Positions 17,550 to 25,885 of a stretch of DNA of 64,000 nt are shown here, one piece after another. The position numbers were made by a program, and so were the translations under genes. Numbering within the stretch: position 1 is the stretch's first letter; each line of letters starts with the position of its first letter. The DNA is from Microcoleus sp. CAWBG506 (GTDB lineage: Bacteria > Cyanobacteriota > Cyanobacteriia > Cyanobacteriales > Microcoleaceae). The stretch spans positions 230,746 to 294,745 of the forward strand of contig JAHREW010000002.1 of the NCBI GenBank assembly GCA_020883125.1. Reading direction: 5' to 3'. The notes under the pieces were generated by a model, which was not told the origin of the DNA, did not search any database, and saw only the letters and a list, made by a program, of their open reading frames with translations.

Positions 17550-18725
17550 ATGGAACAAGTCCTGACTTTAGTTGTAAAGCTTCAAGCTAGTATCGAACAG
17601 CAACAATTGTTGTCCGAGACAGCTTATGCTTTTGCGTCAGCTTGTAACTGGATTAATCAAAATGTTAATCATAACCTAACTAACAGAAACTCAATCCAAG
17701 CTGTCTGTTACAAAGATGTGAAAGAACAGTTTGGACTAACAGCTAACCATGTTGTTAGAGCTTGTGCCAGAGTAGGAGCCAATCGTCTAACGGCAAAACA
17801 GAAAGGGAAAAAGGTCAAGAGCTTTAAGCCCACTAGCTTTGATTGTGATGCTAGGACTTTTCGTTTCGTTGAGTCAAATTGGACGGTGAGCATTTCTACA
17901 ACTCTCAAGCGGTTAACAGTTTCTTTGAGAGCTAGTAACTACCATAAGGGCAAGCTAACAGGTCATAATCCTACTTTGGCTCAAGTTTGTTTGCACAAAG
18001 ATGGTTGCGGGTACGTCCATATTCAGATCAAATCGGAAACTGCGAAACCTCAAAAAACAACTAACGTAATTGGTGTCGATTTCGGAAGGCGTGATCTAGC
18101 TGTAACTAGCACAGGTAAATCGTGGTCAGGTAAGGAGATTCAAAAAACTAGAGATAAGTATAGCCGTGTTCGGGCTTCTTTGCAAAAAAAAGCATCTCAA
18201 GGCACAAGGTCATCTAGACGTAGAGCTAGACAGATTTTGAAACGGTTAGGAGGTCGTGAAAGAAGATACCAAGCATGGCTAAATCATAACATCTCAAAAG
18301 CCATTATTAATGATGCAAAACAGACTCAATCCTTTGTTTCAATCGAAGATTTAACAGGGATTCGCGAACGGACTAACTCTAAACCCAGAAACAAGACTGA
18401 AAGAAGAAGGTCTAATTCTTGGGCTTTTTATCAGTTAAGAACGTTTCTCGAATACAAAGGAATAAAGGAAGGGATTGAGGTAGTTGCCGTCAATCCAGCC
18501 TATACGAGCCAAAGTTGCCATTGTTGTTTGCATATCGGTGTCAGAACCGAGAAGAAGTTTAAGTGCAGCAATAAAGTCTGTGGTTGGATTGGTGATGCAG
18601 ACGAAAATGGCTCGAAGATGATTGCATTATTGGGGGCGAGTGTAAGCCGTCCTAGAGGTTCTGAGTTGTTGTCTTGTGCAATCGCTCAAGGGCTACCAAA
18701 AGCCCCCACTATAGCGTTAGCTTAG
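17550..18725 (+). CDS. tnpB: TnpB, RNA-guided nuclease of an IS200/IS605-type element
   Basis: TnpB is the RuvC-like, RNA-guided DNA nuclease ancestral to Cas12 that helps IS200/IS605 elements persist. The 391-residue product has the RuvC catalytic residues in GVDFGRRDLAV (Asp, about 175), SIEDLTGI (Glu, about 264) and GDADENGS (Asp, about 348), and a C-terminal zinc-ribbon with cysteines in SCHCC and KCSNKVCG. The spacing of the second cysteine pair (CSNKVC) is wider than the usual CxxC, and the last motif reads DENGSKM instead of the common DxNAA, so metal binding may be altered. The N-terminal half is Lys/Arg rich, as expected for nucleic-acid binding. GGTGAG precedes the ATG. It appears full length. 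Confidence 0.9.
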   Translation: MEQVLTLVVKLQASIEQQQLLSETAYAFASACNWINQNVNHNLTNRNSIQAVCYKDVKEQFGLTANHVVRACARVGANRLTAKQKGKKVKSFKPTSFDCDARTFRFVESNWTVSISTTLKRLTVSLRASNYHKGKLTGHNPTLAQVCLHKDGCGYVHIQIKSETAKPQKTTNVIGVDFGRRDLAVTSTGKSWSGKEIQKTRDKYSRVRASLQKKASQGTRSSRRRARQILKRLGGRERRYQAWLNHNISKAIINDAKQTQSFVSIEDLTGIRERTNSKPRNKTERRRSNSWAFYQLRTFLEYKGIKEGIEVVAVNPAYTSQSCHCCLHIGVRTEKKFKCSNKVCGWIGDADENGSKMIALLGASVSRPRGSELLSCAIAQGLPKAPTIALA

Positions 18726-18732
18726 TGGCGGG
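18703..18732 (+). repeat. Right-end hairpin of the tnpB element
   Basis: CCC-CCACTA pairs with TAGTGG-C-GGG across an 11-base loop and overlaps the last codons of tnpB. It would form the 3' structural part of a tnpB-associated RNA. Confidence 0.65.
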
Positions 18733-18846
18733 TAGTTTACAACAGAGAGTTAATCTAACCAGGGACTCCTGAGTTTAGACTAGAAATTAGAGAACTTCAA
18801 TGTTGCTTGAAAATTGTCTCTGGAATTGCAGAATAATTTAAAATTT

Positions 18847-20706
18847 ATGCGTGTTTTTCGTCAAATCGTGGTAGTAGGAGTAGGTGCTGCAATTACTTTC
18901 GGCAATGTGGGACACAGTGCTGCTGCACAGTCTGCGGTTAAGTCCCCGGAGAATTCGGCCCAAAGTAATCAGCTTCCTATGGGACAGAATGTTAAATTAG
19001 AATCGCAAACAACGCCAGAACAACCATCAGAGTCGATCGCCCTTTCCCCCTCAATTCAGTCTCAGGACAACTGGGCCACAGGTAATCCCCAGCCACTTGG
19101 CTCTAATTCCCAAAATCTTCACCAATCTCCACCAGTAGTTGCAAACGTCGAAAGTGCCACACCAGCACCAACTGCGATCGCCCAGGGCGCACCTTCCCCC
19201 CAAAACCCGAACATCATTCCAGTGCCAAGTTCCCTGACACCACCACCAAGCAATACTCCGGGCGAAAATTTCCCCCCTCCAACTCCCAAAGGCATACTAC
19301 AAACCCAGCCTCCCAGAACCCTAGAACCCAACCCCAATCCGCTGTTGTTTCCAACTCAACCTCTTGATGTCAGGATTGAAGAAACTCAGTCCATTAGCTT
19401 GCAACAAGCCGTTGACCTCGCCCGTCGCAACAGCCAAACTCTGCAAATTTCTCAACTGCAATTACAACAAACTCAAGCAGCCCTGCGGGAACAACAAGCA
19501 GCTTTATATCCAGACCTCAATTTTCAAATGAACGCGACCCGCTCTTTAAGCGCCGGTGGAGAAATCCAAGTGCGGAGTCAGCAGCGAATCAACAACTTTC
19601 AAGCAAACCAAACCGGACGGCCGGCCGCCCAAGCCACCCCAAATTTCGCCAGTAACAGTCTCAACAGCACTTTGCAGTTAAGCTACGACGTTGATTTGTT
19701 CGGCCGCCGAAGTGCTAACATCCGCGCGGCCCAGGAACAGTTGCGCTTGCGAGAACTGGAAGTGGAACGCCAAGCCGAACAACTTCGCTTTGATGTGACT
19801 GATGCTTACTACAACCTGCAAGATGCAGACGGACAAGTGGCGATTCGCCAAGCATCGGTGAGAAATGCTCAACAAAGTTTGCGGGATGCCGAAGCCCTGG
19901 AACGGGCAGGAGTAGGAACTCGCTTTGCCGTGTTGCAGGCCCAGGCCAATTTGGCTAACGAACAGCAGCAGCTAGCCAATGCCCGCCGCGACCAGCGCAT
20001 CCGCCAGCGTCAGTTGTCTGAGCTGTTAAATATCAGTCAGTCCTCGAACTTGACGGCGGCGGACCCGGTGGAGCAAGCGGGTTCTTGGAGGCTGTCTTTA
20101 GAAGAAAGTATCGTGCAGGCTTTTAAAAATCGCGCTGAGTTGGAACAGCAGTTGGTACAGAGGGATCTGAGCAAGCAGCAGCGTCGATCGATTTTGGCCG
20201 GGCGTTTGCCTCAACTGAATGTTTCGGGTAGTTACAACGTGCAGGGGCAAAACTCTGAGAACCCTAACCCTTTTGCCGCTCACGGCTGGGCGGACGGTTA
20301 TGCCATCCAGGCAAGTCTGACTTGGAGTATCTTTGACGGGGGCGCAGCCAAGGCAAGGGTGAAACAGCGGGATGCTGATATTGCCATCGCCGAAAGTAGA
20401 TTCGATCAAACTCGCAACCAGGTGCGCCGGGAAGTGGAACAGGCTTATTTTGGCTTGGAGTCTAGTTTTGAGAATATCGAAACTTCTGAGGCTGGGGTTT
20501 TGCAGTCGAGGGAAGCCCTGCGTTTGGCCAGACTGCGCTTTCAAGCTGGTGTCGGTACTCAGACGGATGTGATTCAGGCGGAAACGGATTTGACTAGGGC
20601 TGAAAGAAACCGACTTTTGGCAATTATTGGCTACAACCGCTCGCTTTCGTCTCTCCAGCGGGCGGTGAGCAATCTTCCCGGTAACAATCTCTCTAGAACT
20701 CCTTAG
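18847..20706 (+). CDS. TolC-family outer-membrane efflux protein
   Basis: TolC-type proteins form the trimeric outer-membrane exit duct of efflux pumps and type I secretion. The N terminus MRVFRQIVVVGVGAAITFG ending in SAAAQ is a signal peptide. It is followed by a long Pro/Ser/Gln-rich low-complexity region (about 30-175) typical of cyanobacterial TolC homologues. The two OEP repeats follow: ISLQQAVDLARRNSQTLQIS (about 185) and WRLSLEESIVQAFKNRAELE (about 420), each with the long helical hairpins rich in Ala, Gln, Leu and Arg. I chose the ATG at 18847; an in-frame TTG at 18814 would put 11 residues before the signal and is unlikely. It could serve the RTX/Calx-beta protein at 33 kb, but no partner pump genes are adjacent. 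Confidence 0.9.
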   Translation: MRVFRQIVVVGVGAAITFGNVGHSAAAQSAVKSPENSAQSNQLPMGQNVKLESQTTPEQPSESIALSPSIQSQDNWATGNPQPLGSNSQNLHQSPPVVANVESATPAPTAIAQGAPSPQNPNIIPVPSSLTPPPSNTPGENFPPPTPKGILQTQPPRTLEPNPNPLLFPTQPLDVRIEETQSISLQQAVDLARRNSQTLQISQLQLQQTQAALREQQAALYPDLNFQMNATRSLSAGGEIQVRSQQRINNFQANQTGRPAAQATPNFASNSLNSTLQLSYDVDLFGRRSANIRAAQEQLRLRELEVERQAEQLRFDVTDAYYNLQDADGQVAIRQASVRNAQQSLRDAEALERAGVGTRFAVLQAQANLANEQQQLANARRDQRIRQRQLSELLNISQSSNLTAADPVEQAGSWRLSLEESIVQAFKNRAELEQQLVQRDLSKQQRRSILAGRLPQLNVSGSYNVQGQNSENPNPFAAHGWADGYAIQASLTWSIFDGGAAKARVKQRDADIAIAESRFDQTRNQVRREVEQAYFGLESSFENIETSEAGVLQSREALRLARLRFQAGVGTQTDVIQAETDLTRAERNRLLAIIGYNRSLSSLQRAVSNLPGNNLSRTP

Positions 20707-20822
20707 AGCTGGGGGCATTTTCCTGGGACGATCGGAAAAATAGGCGATCGGGTATTAAATGTCCGATACAATAGTTAATATTTTGTAATAAAGAACCAAG
20801 TCACTGCGTTAAGGAATCGGTA

Positions 20823-21119
20823 ATGGGCAATATCAAGTTCGTGAAGGAAAATCAGGAAGTCATCGCAGCAGACGGAGCCAATTTAAGGTTCAAAGCTCTA
20901 GAAAACCGCATCGATTTGTACACTTTTTCGGGAAAGATGATGAATTGCGGAGGCTACGGTCAATGTGGCACTTGCATCGTGGAAATTGTCGAAGGAAGTG
21001 AAAATCTTTCCCCCCGCACTGACTTTGAGAACCGCAAGCTCAAGAAAAAGCCCGATAACTATCGGTTGGCTTGTCAAGCTTTGGTCAATGGCCCAGTGAG
21101 TGTCAAGACCAAGCCATAA
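20823..21119 (+). CDS. [2Fe-2S] plant-type ferredoxin-like protein
   Basis: The 98-residue protein has the plant-type ferredoxin cluster motif [10 protein letters not shown] (C-x5-C-x2-C, about 42-51) and the fourth cysteine in RLACQAL about 33 residues later. The N terminus ([15 protein letters not shown]) and the spacing differ from photosynthetic PetF (C-x4-C-x2-C), so this is a distinct ferredoxin of the type found alongside PetF in cyanobacteria, and its electron partner is unknown. A possible -10 element TACAAT lies at 20767-20772. The gene stands before psbM on the same strand, but a strong hairpin at 21208-21245 separates them. Confidence 0.9.
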   Translation: MGNIKFVKENQEVIAADGANLRFKALENRIDLYTFSGKMMNCGGYGQCGTCIVEIVEGSENLSPRTDFENRKLKKKPDNYRLACQALVNGPVSVKTKP

Positions 21120-21137
21120 CTGCCACTGGGCCTTAGG

Positions 21138-21168
21138 CCTTGGGCATTGGGCATTGGGCATTGGGCAA
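21138..21168 (+). repeat. Short CATTGGG heptamer run
   Basis: About four tandem copies of the heptamer GGGCATT follow the ferredoxin gene. It is a short STRR-type repeat. Confidence 0.6.
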
Positions 21169-21207
21169 CCCCCCTCGCCCCAGGGCTGTTTCATTCTCCG
21201 AAAAACA

Positions 21208-21245
21208 GGGAGAGTGAAGGGGTAGTGCCACCCCTTCACTCTCCC
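21208..21245 (+). terminator. 15-bp perfect hairpin between ferredoxin and psbM
   Basis: GGGAGAGTGAAGGGG and its exact complement flank the 8-base loop TAGTGCCA. It lies 88 bp after the ferredoxin stop and 77 bp before psbM, and so probably ends the ferredoxin transcript. No T-run follows directly. Confidence 0.6.
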
Positions 21246-21322
21246 CTTCTCTGCCTTCTACCTTTGAGTGATATCCTAGTTGTGTGTATTTTCATACTTT
21301 TTAGATAGAGGCTGGCGTCTTC

Positions 21323-21436
21323 ATGGAAGTTAACGATCTAGGGTTTGTGGCAACCATTCTGTTTGTACTGGTTCCCAGTGTTTTTCTAATCATTCTGTAC
21401 ATTCAAACAGCTAGCCGTCAAGGCAGAAAAGACTAG
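21323..21436 (+). CDS. psbM: Photosystem II reaction-centre protein PsbM
   Basis: PsbM is a single-helix subunit at the dimer interface of photosystem II in the thylakoid membrane. The 37-residue product begins [20 protein letters not shown] and continues into a hydrophobic helix ending [12 protein letters not shown]. This matches the MEVNxLxFxATxLFxLVP pattern of PsbM. The length is within the family range (34-38 residues), with a slightly longer basic tail. The ATG is the only sensible start and GAGG lies upstream. A strong terminator follows at 21474-21511, so it appears to be a monocistronic unit. Confidence 0.95.
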   Translation: MEVNDLGFVATILFVLVPSVFLIILYIQTASRQGRKD

Positions 21437-21473
21437 CAATTTCTGCTATTTTTGTCTGGTTTTGTGCATGGCA

Positions 21474-21511
21474 AAAAAAGCGTCAACAGCTATTTGCTTT
21501 GGCGCTTTTTT
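21474..21511 (+). terminator. Rho-independent-type terminator of psbM
   Basis: A stem of about 13 bp, AAAAAAGCGTCAA with TTGGCGCTTTTTT (one G-T pair), encloses a 12-base loop and ends in a T-tract. Symmetry means it could also work on the opposite strand. Confidence 0.75.
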
Positions 21512-21534
21512 AATTTTTCATACCGATTTTAGAT

Positions 21535-21653
21535 GGGTGCATCTGTGTTTTGCCAATATATTCGTAGGGGCGAAGCATGACCGCTGTAAATCTCAGGTTA
21601 TCGCTAATAAATTGTCTGCGGTCATGCTTCGCCCTTATAAAATCGGGATGCTC
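21535..21653 (-). repeat. Dispersed 120-bp element, family B copy 2
   Basis: On the minus strand it reads GAGCATCCCGAT to GATGCACCC, like the copies at 6993-7114 and 44783-44905, with the internal GCGAAGCATGACCGCAGACA motif and its inverted counterpart. It sits between psbM and the universal stress protein gene. Confidence 0.75.
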
Positions 21654-21677
21654 GGTTTTAGATTGGGAATTTTGAAT

Positions 21678-22529
21678 TTAGCCTGTTGTCCGGGCTAGCA
21701 ATACGGGACAATTGGCATAGACTCGCACGTAGTCGGAAAGAGAGTTTCCTAGGAGTCGATCGAGATCGACAAAGGACTTGGCAACACTAGGACGGCGATC
21801 CGGTGAACCAATTACTAATAAGTCAGCATTCAGTTCATCTGTAAACCTACAAATTGCTTCCCCAGGCTTGCCTGTGGCACTAACGCAGCGGTAGCTAACT
21901 CCCATTTGTTTCGCCAGTGCTACTGCGGGCGCTAATACGGGGTCTTTTTCAGCACTTGCGGTCACATCTTCCGTCGCTTTTCCAGTCAAATCTTTAGTGA
22001 CGTGGACTAAAATTAGTTGTCCGCCATTAATATCCTTGACTAAAGATAGGGCGAGTTCCAAAGATTGTTTGGCGGATTCCGATTTGTCGATCGCCACCAT
22101 CACACGCTTAATTTTTTTGACGTAAATATCGTCTTTTACTAATAGCATCGGTCGGGATGTTAGCTGGAAAACATACTGACTGACCGAATTTTCCAGAATT
22201 GATTGCAGTCTGCCAAACCCCCGCGAACCCATGATTACCAAGTCAGATTGTTCTTCTTCGGCAACTTGGCAAACAATCGTCTTCGGGTCTCCTTGTTTGA
22301 GGCGGGGATTGACTTTGCTCGGATCTATTTTTAAAGATTGAATCGCTTGTGCTAAGATCTTGCCTCCTTCTTCCAACTTGTCTGCCATTCCGTCCGATGT
22401 TACTTGAGGTGGCACGACGTGCAAGACAGTGACAGAGGTTTGTTGCAAGGAAGGGATGTCCATCAACATATTAAACATCTCTTCGCAGAGACCGCGACCA
22501 GCCACGGCTACTAAAATTTTTTCTATCAT
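21678..22529 (-). CDS. Tandem universal stress protein (UspA family)
   Basis: Two Usp domains are fused. The first starts at MIEKILVAVAGRG and has VIMGSRGFGR near its end; the second starts at IKRVMVAIDKSESAKQSL and ends with LLVIGSPDRR. The nucleotide-binding G-x2-G-x9-G(S/T) pattern is recognisable in the first domain (GSRGFGRLQSILENSVS) but is altered in the second (GSPDRRPSV), so ATP binding may be confined to one half. The ATG at 22529 is chosen because homologues begin MIEKILVA; an upstream in-frame ATG at 22589 would add 20 unconserved residues. Usp proteins act in the cytoplasm in stress survival; the specific stress is unknown. The gene is divergent from the thioesterase gene across 250 bp. 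Confidence 0.88.
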   Translation of the reverse strand: MIEKILVAVAGRGLCEEMFNMLMDIPSLQQTSVTVLHVVPPQVTSDGMADKLEEGGKILAQAIQSLKIDPSKVNPRLKQGDPKTIVCQVAEEEQSDLVIMGSRGFGRLQSILENSVSQYVFQLTSRPMLLVKDDIYVKKIKRVMVAIDKSESAKQSLELALSLVKDINGGQLILVHVTKDLTGKATEDVTASAEKDPVLAPAVALAKQMGVSYRCVSATGKPGEAICRFTDELNADLLVIGSPDRRPSVAKSFVDLDRLLGNSLSDYVRVYANCPVLLARTTG

Positions 22530-22779
22530 GGTTTCTTTCGTGTGGAAAAAAGTTGAATTTTTGTGTGTGAGGTTGAACTCGTCGCCCAAAGGCAGAACTC
22601 GTTAGCTACAGATCCAGTCAAAACATCAGATATCAACATTTTGACTTTCTGCCTTCAGCATAGGTCACTTCTGCCTTCGGGTAGTCGGAGTTGAGGAATC
22701 TAGTTTGCTAAAGTCAAGCATAAGCTTGAAGTTTGCTTTATGATTTGTAGAAATGTAGCGTTTTGGAACGATTTGTAAA

Positions 22780-23274
22780 GTGTTAGAGAACGATCGAACT
22801 CAACCTAAACTCCCACCGGTGGGCGCTATTCAAAGCCTGTCTTCGATGGAATCTGGAGGCTGGTTTGAATATTTGGTGCGAGTATACCCTCACCATACCG
22901 ACTACAGCGGTGCCGTTTGGCATGGTACTTATGTTACCTGGATGGAGGAAGCCCGCGTGGAAAGTTTGCGATCGATCGGCATTGAGTATGCTGATTGGGT
23001 GGCCCAGGGCTGGGAATTGCCGGTGGTGGAACTTTCCTTGCGCTACCACCGCGCCCCACAGATGGGACAAGCTGTAGCCATCAAAACGCGGATGTCTGCT
23101 AGTGAAGGTGTCCGGCTGCTTTGGGACTACGAAATTCGATCGGCTGACGGCGAGGAGTTGTATGCGACAGCCCAGGTAACTTTGGTGGCGGTAGATGGCG
23201 AGAAGGGTAAAATTATTCGCCAATTACCACCACTGCTGAAGGATGCTTTTGCAAGACTTTCTATTAAACCTTGA
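22780..23274 (+). CDS. Hotdog-fold acyl-CoA thioesterase (4HBT/YbgC-like)
   Basis: The 164-residue protein has the 4HBT pattern: YLVRVYPHHTDYSGAVWHGT with the catalytic-type aspartate in HTDY, then YVTWMEEARVESLRSIGI, and the beta-strand core LSLRYHRAPQMGQAVAI. It would hydrolyse an acyl-CoA or aryl-CoA thioester in the cytoplasm. One cyanobacterial relative hydrolyses 1,4-dihydroxy-2-naphthoyl-CoA for phylloquinone; I cannot tell whether this protein is that enzyme. The start is GTG (GTGTTAGAGAACG); the first 24 residues are unconserved, so a later start is possible. The gene precedes the DMT transporter by 57 bp. Confidence 0.85.
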   Translation: MLENDRTQPKLPPVGAIQSLSSMESGGWFEYLVRVYPHHTDYSGAVWHGTYVTWMEEARVESLRSIGIEYADWVAQGWELPVVELSLRYHRAPQMGQAVAIKTRMSASEGVRLLWDYEIRSADGEELYATAQVTLVAVDGEKGKIIRQLPPLLKDAFARLSIKP

Positions 23275-23331
23275 GCCGATACTGCTGTGATGGCAGAAGG
23301 AGTAAGGAAGAAGGAAACAGGAAGAAGGAAA

Positions 23332-24420
23332 ATGTCAAAACAACTGGAAATGCCAGAAACAAATATTGATCTACAACGGGAAAAATTAGAGGTAAATGGT
23401 TTAAATCCTGCCTTAAAACCTCAACCTAAAACCAGTCTTGTTTTGGCAAACCAGGATGATGATGTTAACAACGATACACCAAGGGATACTCAAGGGAAGC
23501 TTGGGGCGATAGTTTCGCTGTCGGCGGCGCTGTTAGCTGTCTCTTTTGCAGCCATTTTTATTCGGTTAAGCGAAGGGGAAATCAGTGCTAATGCTACAGT
23601 TTTTAACCGTTTGTGGATCGCAACTGTGGTGTTTGCAGTATGGAATGGTGTCGGTGCGGCCCGCCGTCAAATCTCTGAGACAGAACCTCAAGTGCGATCG
23701 AACTACACTCTGCGCGATTTGATGCTATTAATCGCGGTAGGTATAGTTTCTTCCGCTTCCTTGGGTTTTTGGGCTTGGTCCCTGACGAGGACTAATGTCG
23801 CTAATTCTACTGTACTGAGAAACTTAACTCCTTTGTTTACAACTTTGGGAGGTTGGCTGCTATTGGGCCGCCGTTTTGACCGCAGGTTTTTAGTCGGAAT
23901 GGCGGTAGCTTTGGCGGGGGCGATCGCCATCGGGTTGGATGATTTACAAACTGCCGGAGAGAATCTGGCGGGCGATTTGGCTGCTCTTTTATCGGCAATG
24001 TTCTATGCAGGAAATCTGCTGATAGCAGAACATTTACGGACCAAGTTCCCGGCGACAACTATATTAATGTGGCGCTGTTTTATTGGCAGTCTCTTGATTT
24101 TGCCACTGGTGTTGCTGGCGGGCGATCGCATTTTCCCTTATTCTTGGCAAGGATGGCTAGCCGTAATTGCTCTAGCCGTGATTTGCCAAGCTTTCGGTCA
24201 AGGACTTCTCATTCACAGTCTCGGCCGTCTATCATCAGGTTTTGTGGCTCTTTTCCTGCTGTTAGAACCTGTGATTACTGCTATCTTAGCTTGGATACTC
24301 TTTACCGAAAATTTGAGTTTGTTTAACTGGCTGGCTTTTTCTGTAGTTTTGGCTGGGATCTACATAGCCAAATCTAGCAATTCTGCCGACAAAAATAGCA
24401 CAGAAAAAAAATACAATTAG
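23332..24420 (+). CDS. EamA/DMT-family transporter
   Basis: This is a drug/metabolite transporter with two EamA repeats and about ten membrane helices. The first repeat starts near SLSAALLAVSFAAIFIRLS and the second near NLAGDLAALLSAMFYAGNLL. The typical WxxxFxxxRxxxA-like exporter features NRLWIATVVFAVW and LLEPVITAILAWILF are present. I chose the ATG at 23332 because GAAGGAAA stands directly before it; an ATG at 23287 would add a Lys/Arg-rich peptide translated from purine-rich DNA. About 60 polar residues precede the first helix. The ATP-grasp gene starts only 20 bp downstream, so the two are probably co-transcribed and may make and export a small peptide or amino acid; that is inference. 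Confidence 0.88.
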   Translation: MSKQLEMPETNIDLQREKLEVNGLNPALKPQPKTSLVLANQDDDVNNDTPRDTQGKLGAIVSLSAALLAVSFAAIFIRLSEGEISANATVFNRLWIATVVFAVWNGVGAARRQISETEPQVRSNYTLRDLMLLIAVGIVSSASLGFWAWSLTRTNVANSTVLRNLTPLFTTLGGWLLLGRRFDRRFLVGMAVALAGAIAIGLDDLQTAGENLAGDLAALLSAMFYAGNLLIAEHLRTKFPATTILMWRCFIGSLLILPLVLLAGDRIFPYSWQGWLAVIALAVICQAFGQGLLIHSLGRLSSGFVALFLLLEPVITAILAWILFTENLSLFNWLAFSVVLAGIYIAKSSNSADKNSTEKKYN

Positions 24421-24440
24421 ACCGATAGGAAGTATGAATT

Positions 24441-25625
24441 ATGGTTGCAACATCATCTATTGGTATGAATCCCAGACTTTACGACTTTAGTCTGCTACCT
24501 AAATATTTGGAATTATTTTTTACTAAATTGCGGATTGCGGTGGTATTCGGCGGCGACTGCAACAAACCAGGCTCTGTGATTTACAAAACTCACAATCCCC
24601 GCGCTTGGAAAAGTTATGAAGTGGTAGCCACAGAAATTGCCAATTCCTTAAAAGAAATAGGATTCAAGCAGGTTTTTATGATGCCTGACGATCTGAATTT
24701 GCCCCAAAAACTCAAGGCAGAAAATATCCATTTAGTCTGGATGAATACCGGAGGCGTTCAGGGATACAATCCGGTTTGTCACACTCCCGCTTTGTTAGAA
24801 ATGTTGGGAATGCCTTATATTGGTCATAACCCTTTAAATAGTTCTATTTTAGATAATAAGCACGCCTTTAAACGGGAACTGCAATCCGTCGGAATCAAAA
24901 CGGCTCCCTTTATCATTTGGCATCCTTCTCAAGGAATCTTTAAACCAAAATTGCAAGACCGTTTTGCCCTTGCTTTTGGCGATTATGCAGGACCTTTTAT
25001 CGTCAAGCCAGTATCCGGTAGAGCTTCGTTGCACGTTCATTTTGTCGAAACAATTGATGGTCTGTCTCAAGCTATTTCTGCTGTTCATCAGGCAACTCAC
25101 AATACTGCTTTGATTGAAAAATATTTGCCGGAACGAGAGTTTTGTGTGGCAGTTTGTGGCTACGTTACTCATGCTCAAGGCAGTTTTTCTAAATTGCAAA
25201 AACCCTTTGCTTTTTCCACGATCGAACGGGTTTTGGAATCCGATGAATTAATCTTTACTTCTATGGATAAAAAAACGATTACTGCCGATCGCGGAAAGTT
25301 GATTGGTCCAGAAGAACCGCAATTAAAGCAGGAGCTAATTGAGTTAGCCCAAAAAATTTATTGGGAGTTTAGTCTCAATAGTTTGGTGCGGATTGATGTC
25401 AGGTGCGATGAGAATGGGGAACTTTATGTTTTGGAGGCTAATCCGAAACCAGATCTGAAACGCCCTGCGGAAAATGTGACCAGTTTAGTGGCTCTTGGTT
25501 TGGCGGAATATAATATGACTTATAATGATTTGATTTTGAGTTTGATCGCCGATCGCCTAGATTATTTACTCATGAAAGATATTGGCATTATTTCTCATAT
25601 TGTGGATTTGCTTCATTTCTCCTAG
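24441..25625 (+). CDS. D-Ala-D-Ala ligase-like ATP-grasp enzyme
   Basis: The 394-residue protein resembles D-alanine-D-alanine ligase: an N-terminal Rossmann-like part (LRIAVVFGGDC), the substrate segment MPYIGHNPLNSSILDNKHAF, ATP-grasp elements FIVKPVSGRASLHVHFVE and IEKYLPEREFCVAV, and the metal-binding end LVRIDVRCDENGELYVLEANPKPDL. It is longer than the housekeeping Ddl (about 310-360), with an extended N terminus and substrate-region differences, so another amino-acid or peptide substrate is possible. AGGAAG precedes the ATG at 24441. The close spacing behind an EamA exporter suggests a small operon. Whether the cell has a separate canonical ddl cannot be judged from this window. Confidence 0.85.
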   Translation: MVATSSIGMNPRLYDFSLLPKYLELFFTKLRIAVVFGGDCNKPGSVIYKTHNPRAWKSYEVVATEIANSLKEIGFKQVFMMPDDLNLPQKLKAENIHLVWMNTGGVQGYNPVCHTPALLEMLGMPYIGHNPLNSSILDNKHAFKRELQSVGIKTAPFIIWHPSQGIFKPKLQDRFALAFGDYAGPFIVKPVSGRASLHVHFVETIDGLSQAISAVHQATHNTALIEKYLPEREFCVAVCGYVTHAQGSFSKLQKPFAFSTIERVLESDELIFTSMDKKTITADRGKLIGPEEPQLKQELIELAQKIYWEFSLNSLVRIDVRCDENGELYVLEANPKPDLKRPAENVTSLVALGLAEYNMTYNDLILSLIADRLDYLLMKDIGIISHIVDLLHFS

Positions 25626-25746
25626 CTCTCTAAAGGCTGATGGCTTCAACCTCTGCGATCGCTGTGGAGGTTGTAAATAAATATAAATAGTATCTGGAAA
25701 ATTAAATACGGGAATAACTTGTGATATAATTGACCCCATTACCGAT

Positions 25747-25817
25747 TAGATATCTCCTAAAAAGCCAGTCTAGAACAGGCCTAGAGCCTGTTTCACAAGA
25801 ATTATGGGAGATGTCTA
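25747..25817 (+). repeat. 70-bp inverted-repeat element, family C copy 1
   Basis: TAGATATCTCCTAAAAAG at the left end and GGGAGATGTCTA at the right end form imperfect terminal inverted repeats around AGCCAGTCTAGAACAGGC. A second, inverted copy is at 30071-30140. Both lie in gaps. Confidence 0.6.
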
Positions 25818-25885
25818 GTTACAAAGGTATATTTTGTGTCAGGACAAATTAAGAAGTTTTAAATTTTATCAATTAAATAAAGCAA

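Larger units (their letters stand above)
17421..18742 (+). mobile_element. tnpB-only IS200/IS605-type element
   Basis: One tnpB gene is bracketed by two sub-terminal hairpins of the same design. The left one (17440-17468) is CTC-CCGCTA...TAGCGG-C-GAG and the right one (18703-18732) is CCC-CCACTA...TAGTGG-C-GGG; both have a single unpaired C at the same place. No tnpA is present, so the element is non-autonomous for transposition. Exact ends are uncertain because this family makes no target duplication; the right end is probably near GGGTAGTTTAC (18740). A guide-like omega RNA would be expected to overlap the tnpB 3' end and run to the right end; this is known for the family and not seen directly. 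Confidence 0.75.
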
